A stretch of DNA of 64,000 bases, taken from contig VAYS01000012.1 of assembly GCA_005883215.1 (NCBI GenBank), positions 70,628 to 134,627 of the forward strand. Reading direction: 5' to 3'. Positions within the stretch are counted from its first letter, which is position 1; every line of letters starts with the position of its first letter. The notes below the pieces were generated by a model that was not told the origin of the DNA, searched no databases, and saw only the letters and a list, made by a program, of their open reading frames with translations. The translations under genes and the position numbers were made by a program. Shown one piece after another: positions 60,308 through 64,000 of this stretch. This DNA comes from Actinomycetota bacterium (GTDB taxonomy: Bacteria; Actinomycetota; Thermoleophilia; Solirubrobacterales; Solirubrobacteraceae).

Positions 60308-60949
60308 ATGCAACAGACCGTCTCGACCGGCCCCAGGGACGAGCTCGACCTCGACCAGGTCGCCTTCGACGACCGCGGCCTCATCACGTGCGTGGTGCAG
60401 GACTGGGACACCGGCGAGGTGCTCACCGTGGCCCACATGAACGCCGAGGCGCTGGCGCTCACGCGCAGCCGGGGAGAGCTCTATCTGTGGAGCCGCAGCC
60501 GCCAGGAGCTGTGGCACAAGGGCGCCACCAGCGGCAACATTCAGCGAGTACGCGCCCTGCGCCTGGACTGCGACGGCGATGCCGTGCTCGCGCTCGTCCA
60601 GCCGCACGGTCCCGCCTGCCACACCGGCGAGCGCACCTGCTTTCACCGCGGCGAGCTCGAGCCGCCGGCGCCCCACGAGGCGCTGCCCCAGCTCGCCCGC
60701 ACGATCGCCGCGCGCGACGCCGAGCGCCCGCCGGGCTCCTACGTGGCGGGGCTCCTGGCCGACCCGGCGCGCGCCGCCGAGAAGGTCTCAGAGGAGGCCG
60801 GCGAGGTGGTCCGCGCCGCCGGCGGGGAGTCCGACGAGCGGGTGGACGAGGAGGCCGCCGATCTGGTCTTTCATCTGATGGTGCTGCTGCGCAGCCGCGG
60901 ACGCGCGCTCACCGACGCGGCGGAGGTGCTCCTTGGCCGTCGTCGGTAG
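60308..60949 (+). CDS. hisIE: Bifunctional phosphoribosyl-AMP cyclohydrolase / phosphoribosyl-ATP pyrophosphatase
   Basis: 213 aa. The HisI domain covers about 15-118 ([53 protein letters not shown] with the zinc Cys and Asp ligands). The HisE domain covers about 128-210 ([38 protein letters not shown]). It performs the second and third steps of histidine synthesis. It ends 17 bases inside the start of trpE, so His and Trp genes are linked here. Confidence 0.94.
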   Translation: MQQTVSTGPRDELDLDQVAFDDRGLITCVVQDWDTGEVLTVAHMNAEALALTRSRGELYLWSRSRQELWHKGATSGNIQRVRALRLDCDGDAVLALVQPHGPACHTGERTCFHRGELEPPAPHEALPQLARTIAARDAERPPGSYVAGLLADPARAAEKVSEEAGEVVRAAGGESDERVDEEAADLVFHLMVLLRSRGRALTDAAEVLLGRRR

Positions 60950-62423
60950 CGCCGAGCCGAGCGTCGAGCCCGATCTCGAGGGCGTCCGCTCGCTGGCCGG
61001 CGAGCACAATCTGATCCCCCTGCGCCACACGTTCATCGCCGACTGCGAGACGCCGGTATCGGCGTTCCTCAAGCTCCGCGACACCGGCCCCGCGTTCTTG
61101 CTCGAGTCGGCCGAACAGGGCCAGCGGGTGGGGCGCTTCTCGTTCATCGGCTTTCGGCCCCGGGCGGTGCTGCGCTGGTCGCTGGGTGATGGCGGCGACC
61201 CCTACGCGCTGGCGGCGGCCGAGGTCGGGCGCTACCGCCAGGCCCACGACCCCGGCCTGCCGCCGTTCGCCGGGGGGGCGGTCGGCTTCTTCGGCTATGA
61301 CCTGGTGCGCACCGTCGAGCCGCTGGGCGACCCCAACCCCGACCCCCTGGGGCTGCCCGACATGGCGCTGATGCTCACCGACGTGCTGGTGGCCTTCGAC
61401 CACCTCAAGCACACGGTCACGATCCTGGCCAACGTCTACGCGGGGGAGCCGGGAGCCGACTCCGCGGGCGCCGAACTGGAGACGGCCTATGCCGATGCGC
61501 TCGCGGCGATCACCGAGGTGCGCGCCGTGCTGGACGGGCCGGTACCCCATCCACCCGGCCCCGCGCCGGCGCGGGCGCCCGCAGACTTCTCCTCAAATAT
61601 GAAGCGAGAGCAGTTCGAGGCGATCGTGGGCCGGATCATCGAGTACATCCATGCCGGCGACGCCTTCCAGGTGGTTCCCTCCCAGCGCTGGTCGGCCGGG
61701 GTGGCGATTGAGCCGTTCTCCATCTACCGCGGCCTGCGCACGGTCAACCCCAGCCCCTACATGTACTTCCTGGACTTCGGGGACTTCCAGGTCGCCGGCG
61801 CCAGCCCCGAGCCGCTGCTGACCGTCACCGGCGATCAGGTCTCCACCCGGCCAATCGCCGGCACCCGCCCGCGCGGCGAGACCCCGGCCGAGGACCAGCG
61901 CATCGCCGCCGAGCTGCTCGCGGACGAGAAGGAGCGCGCCGAGCACGTGATGCTGGTGGACCTGGGGCGCAACGACCTCGGCCGGGTGTGTCGCTTCGGC
62001 AGCGTGGCGGTGGACATGCTCATGGAGGTGGAGACCTACAGCCACGTCATGCACATCGTCTCGGCGGTGTCCGGGACCCTGCGCGACGACGTGGGGGCGA
62101 TGGACGCGCTGCGCTCGGTGCTACCCGCCGGCACCCTATCCGGGGCGCCGAAGGTCAGGGCCATGCAGATCATCGACGAGCTCGAGCCGGTCAAGCGCGG
62201 GGGCTACGGGGGGGCGATCGGGTACCTGTCCTATGCCGGGGACCTCGATACCTGCATCCACATCCGCACGGTGGTGGTCAAGGACGGTATCGCTCACGTG
62301 CAGGCGGGCGGGGGCACGGTGGCCGACGCCAAGCCCGACTACGAGTTCGCCGAGTCCGAGGCCAAGGCGCGCGGGGTGCTGCGCGCGATCGAGCTCGCCG
62401 GCTCCCAGCCGGACTGGCCGTGA
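60933..62423 (+). CDS. trpE: Anthranilate synthase component I
   Basis: 496 aa from a TTG at 60933, supported by GGAGG seven bases upstream within hisIE; no nearer start precedes the conserved region. The chorismate-binding domain has [56 protein letters not shown] and [20 protein letters not shown]. The early region ([20 protein letters not shown]) includes the part where Trp usually binds for feedback control. With TrpG it makes anthranilate from chorismate. Its stop overlaps the trpG GTG (GTGA). Confidence 0.94.
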   Translation: MAVVGSAEPSVEPDLEGVRSLAGEHNLIPLRHTFIADCETPVSAFLKLRDTGPAFLLESAEQGQRVGRFSFIGFRPRAVLRWSLGDGGDPYALAAAEVGRYRQAHDPGLPPFAGGAVGFFGYDLVRTVEPLGDPNPDPLGLPDMALMLTDVLVAFDHLKHTVTILANVYAGEPGADSAGAELETAYADALAAITEVRAVLDGPVPHPPGPAPARAPADFSSNMKREQFEAIVGRIIEYIHAGDAFQVVPSQRWSAGVAIEPFSIYRGLRTVNPSPYMYFLDFGDFQVAGASPEPLLTVTGDQVSTRPIAGTRPRGETPAEDQRIAAELLADEKERAEHVMLVDLGRNDLGRVCRFGSVAVDMLMEVETYSHVMHIVSAVSGTLRDDVGAMDALRSVLPAGTLSGAPKVRAMQIIDELEPVKRGGYGGAIGYLSYAGDLDTCIHIRTVVVKDGIAHVQAGGGTVADAKPDYEFAESEAKARGVLRAIELAGSQPDWP

Positions 62424-63034
62424 ACGGGTCCGGTGTGCCCCTGCGGGTGCTGGTGATCGACAACTACGACTCGTTCGCCTACAACCTCGTCCAATACCTG
62501 GGAGAGCTCGGCGCCGAGCCCACCGCCGTGCGCAACGATCGCGCCTCGGTCTCCGAGCTGCTCGCCTCGGCCCCCGACCGGGTGGTGATCTCCCCCGGCC
62601 CGTGCACCCCCGACGACGCCGGCATCTCGCTCGAGGCCGCCCGGCGCTTTCCCGAGGGCGGTGTGCGAACCCTGGGCGTATGCCTGGGCCACCAGTCGCT
62701 GGCCCAGGCGTTCGGGGCAAGCGTGGTCCGGGCCGCCCCGGTGCACGGCAAGACCGCGCAGATCAAGCACGATGGTCAGACCGTGTTCGCGGGCCTGGAG
62801 AGCCCGCTCACCGTCGGGCGCTACCACTCGCTGGTCGTCGACCCCGACCTTCCCGCCTGCCTGGAGTGCTCGGCGCGGGCCCAGGAGGTGGTCATGGGCA
62901 TCCGCCATCGCCAGCTGCCCGCCGAGGGGGTTCAGTTTCACCCGGAGTCGATCCTCACCGAGGCGGGCCGAGCGCTGCTGGCCAACTTCCTGCGCGGCCC
63001 GGTGGGGGCCGCGGCGACGGTCGGCGCGGCCTAG
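62420..63034 (+). CDS. trpG: Anthranilate synthase component II (glutamine amidotransferase)
   Basis: 204 aa from the GTG at 62420. [38 protein letters not shown], the nucleophile Cys in [16 protein letters not shown], and the catalytic His-Glu in [12 protein letters not shown] are present. It supplies ammonia to TrpE, and may also serve para-aminobenzoate synthesis as in many bacteria with one such subunit. It is coupled to trpE by a GTGA overlap. Confidence 0.95.
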   Translation: MNGSGVPLRVLVIDNYDSFAYNLVQYLGELGAEPTAVRNDRASVSELLASAPDRVVISPGPCTPDDAGISLEAARRFPEGGVRTLGVCLGHQSLAQAFGASVVRAAPVHGKTAQIKHDGQTVFAGLESPLTVGRYHSLVVDPDLPACLECSARAQEVVMGIRHRQLPAEGVQFHPESILTEAGRALLANFLRGPVGAAATVGAA

Positions 63035-63037
63035 GCG

Positions 63038-64000
63038 ATGCCCAATCGAGTCCTGACCGAGGCGATCGACGCGCTGGCCGCCGGGCGCGACCTCAGCGCC
63101 GAGGGGGCGGGGCGGGTGCTGGGGGAGATCATGGCCGGGGAGGCGTCTGAGACCCAGATCGCCGCCTTTCTCATCGCCCTGCGGACCAAGGGCGAGACGG
63201 TCGAGGAGCTCGCCGGCCTGGCCATCACCATGCGCGCCCTGGCCACTCCGGTCAAGACCGCGCGGGAGAACCTCCTCGACACCGCGGGCACCGGCGGGGG
63301 GCGCCCGACGTTCAACGTCTCCACCACCGCGGCGCTGATCGCCGCCGGCGCGGGCTGCCCGGTGGCCAAGCACGGCAACCGCTCGGCCACCAGCCTGTCC
63401 GGATCGGCCGACCTTCTCGAGGCACTCGGCGCCCGCCTGGACCTCCCCCCCGAGGGTGTGGCACGCTGCATCGAGGAGGTCGGGTTCGGCTTCATGTTCG
63501 CCCCCGCCCACCACCAGGCCACCCGCTTCGTGGTCCCGGTGCGCCGGGAGCTCGCGGTGCGCACGATCTTCAACTTCCTCGGCCCGCTCACCAACCCGGC
63601 GGGGGCCCGGCGACAGCTGGTCGGGGTCTCGGACGCCGACTTTCAGCCCACGATCGCCGGTGCCCTGGCCCGGCTCGGCGTCGATCGCGCCCTCGTCGTG
63701 TGCGCCGAGGACGGACTGGACGAGCTCAGCACTAGCGCGCCCACCCGCGTGCTGGAGGTCAACGGCGAGGAGGTGCGCGGCTACACGCTCTCGCCCGAGG
63801 ACTTCGGCTTGGAGCTCGCCCCCGCCGACGCTGTCGCCGGGGGGACGCCCGAGCACAACGCCGAGGTCACCCGCGGCATCCTGGCGGGAGAGCCGGGAGC
63901 TCCGCGCGACCTGGCTGTGCTGAACGCCGGGGCGGCGATCTACGCCGGCGGCGCGGCCGAGTCGCTGGCGCAGGGGGTCGAGCTCGCGGGCCAGGCGGTG
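63038..64000 (+). CDS. trpD: Anthranilate phosphoribosyltransferase (3' end outside window)
   Basis: The first 321 residues are visible; a full enzyme has about 340-350. ATG three bases after the trpG stop. KHGNRSATSLSGSADLLEAL, TIFNFLGPLTNPAGARRQLV, and the later DGLDELSTSAPT with the Asp-Glu metal site are typical. The PRPP loop reads AGTGGGRPTFNVST, with Gly88 where most relatives have Asp (GTGGD). It transfers phosphoribosyl to anthranilate. The order trpE-trpG-trpD indicates a Trp operon continuing to the right. Confidence 0.94.
   Translation, partial: MPNRVLTEAIDALAAGRDLSAEGAGRVLGEIMAGEASETQIAAFLIALRTKGETVEELAGLAITMRALATPVKTARENLLDTAGTGGGRPTFNVSTTAALIAAGAGCPVAKHGNRSATSLSGSADLLEALGARLDLPPEGVARCIEEVGFGFMFAPAHHQATRFVVPVRRELAVRTIFNFLGPLTNPAGARRQLVGVSDADFQPTIAGALARLGVDRALVVCAEDGLDELSTSAPTRVLEVNGEEVRGYTLSPEDFGLELAPADAVAGGTPEHNAEVTRGILAGEPGAPRDLAVLNAGAAIYAGGAAESLAQGVELAGQAV

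Overview
The window is one contig piece from a very GC-rich bacterium (over 70 percent G+C by eye), most likely an actinobacterium of the class Thermoleophilia, order Solirubrobacterales. This assignment is inferred from several features. The housekeeping block runs hrcA-dnaJ-prmA-(LLM)-yqeY-phoH-ybeY-era-hisIE-trpE-trpG-trpD. There are hadAB-like dehydratase genes, a Holin-X/DUF3618 pair and a group III PFK. Exported proteins are abundant and some carry arginine-rich C-terminal modules. GTG starts and 1-4 nt gene overlaps are common. No gap between genes exceeds 300 bases; gaps over 200 bases are commented on in neighbouring entries. No rRNA or CRISPR array was seen, and the only tRNA is tRNA-Leu(CAG).

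Layout. 1-29 kb is a patchwork of envelope and metabolic genes: a secreted trypsin, two tandem DUF4389 membrane proteins, a GMC oxidoreductase followed by an aldehyde dehydrogenase and a PFK that looks pyrophosphate-dependent, a membrane cupredoxin, a 3D-domain protein and a polysaccharide deacetylase, a LolA-like/ABC exporter operon, a 1601-aa exported subtilase-like protein with beta-propeller repeats, a three-gene operon with a luciferase-like/SCP2 fusion, a protein built of 19 exact decapeptide repeats, a secreted GH1 beta-glycosidase apparently starting at CTG, a second LLM enzyme, a membrane M28 peptidase and an RTX-like secreted protein.

29-40 kb: tRNA-Leu and NDH-2, then a hopanoid locus. 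shc, hpnG and hpnH overlap one another on the minus strand, and a convergent class III aminotransferase (probable hpnO) overlaps the 3' end of hpnH. Together they would take squalene to hopene, adenosylhopane, ribosylhopane and an aminated bacteriohopanepolyol; squalene synthesis genes are not in the window. An MMPL transporter is divergent from shc. A fragment of an MFS gene, an acyl-CoA synthetase, a cupin and a CAP-domain protein follow.

41.3-50.4 kb is an accessory island, all on the plus strand: a TraG/VirB4-like ATPase fused to a replication-relaxation-type module, a DNA-binding-like hypothetical, an orphan OmpR-type regulator, a VirD4/TraD-type coupling ATPase, a stand-alone replication-relaxation protein, an SSB and a lipoprotein-like HNH nuclease. 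No relaxase, integrase, pilin or channel gene is visible. It is either a stripped conjugative element or an undescribed membrane-anchored DNA-handling system, and is the best candidate for novelty here.

50.4-64 kb is chromosomal: a Holin-X/DUF3618/YihY envelope module, hadAB-like genes, and the heat-shock, ribosome-maturation, histidine and tryptophan block, which runs off the right edge inside trpD.
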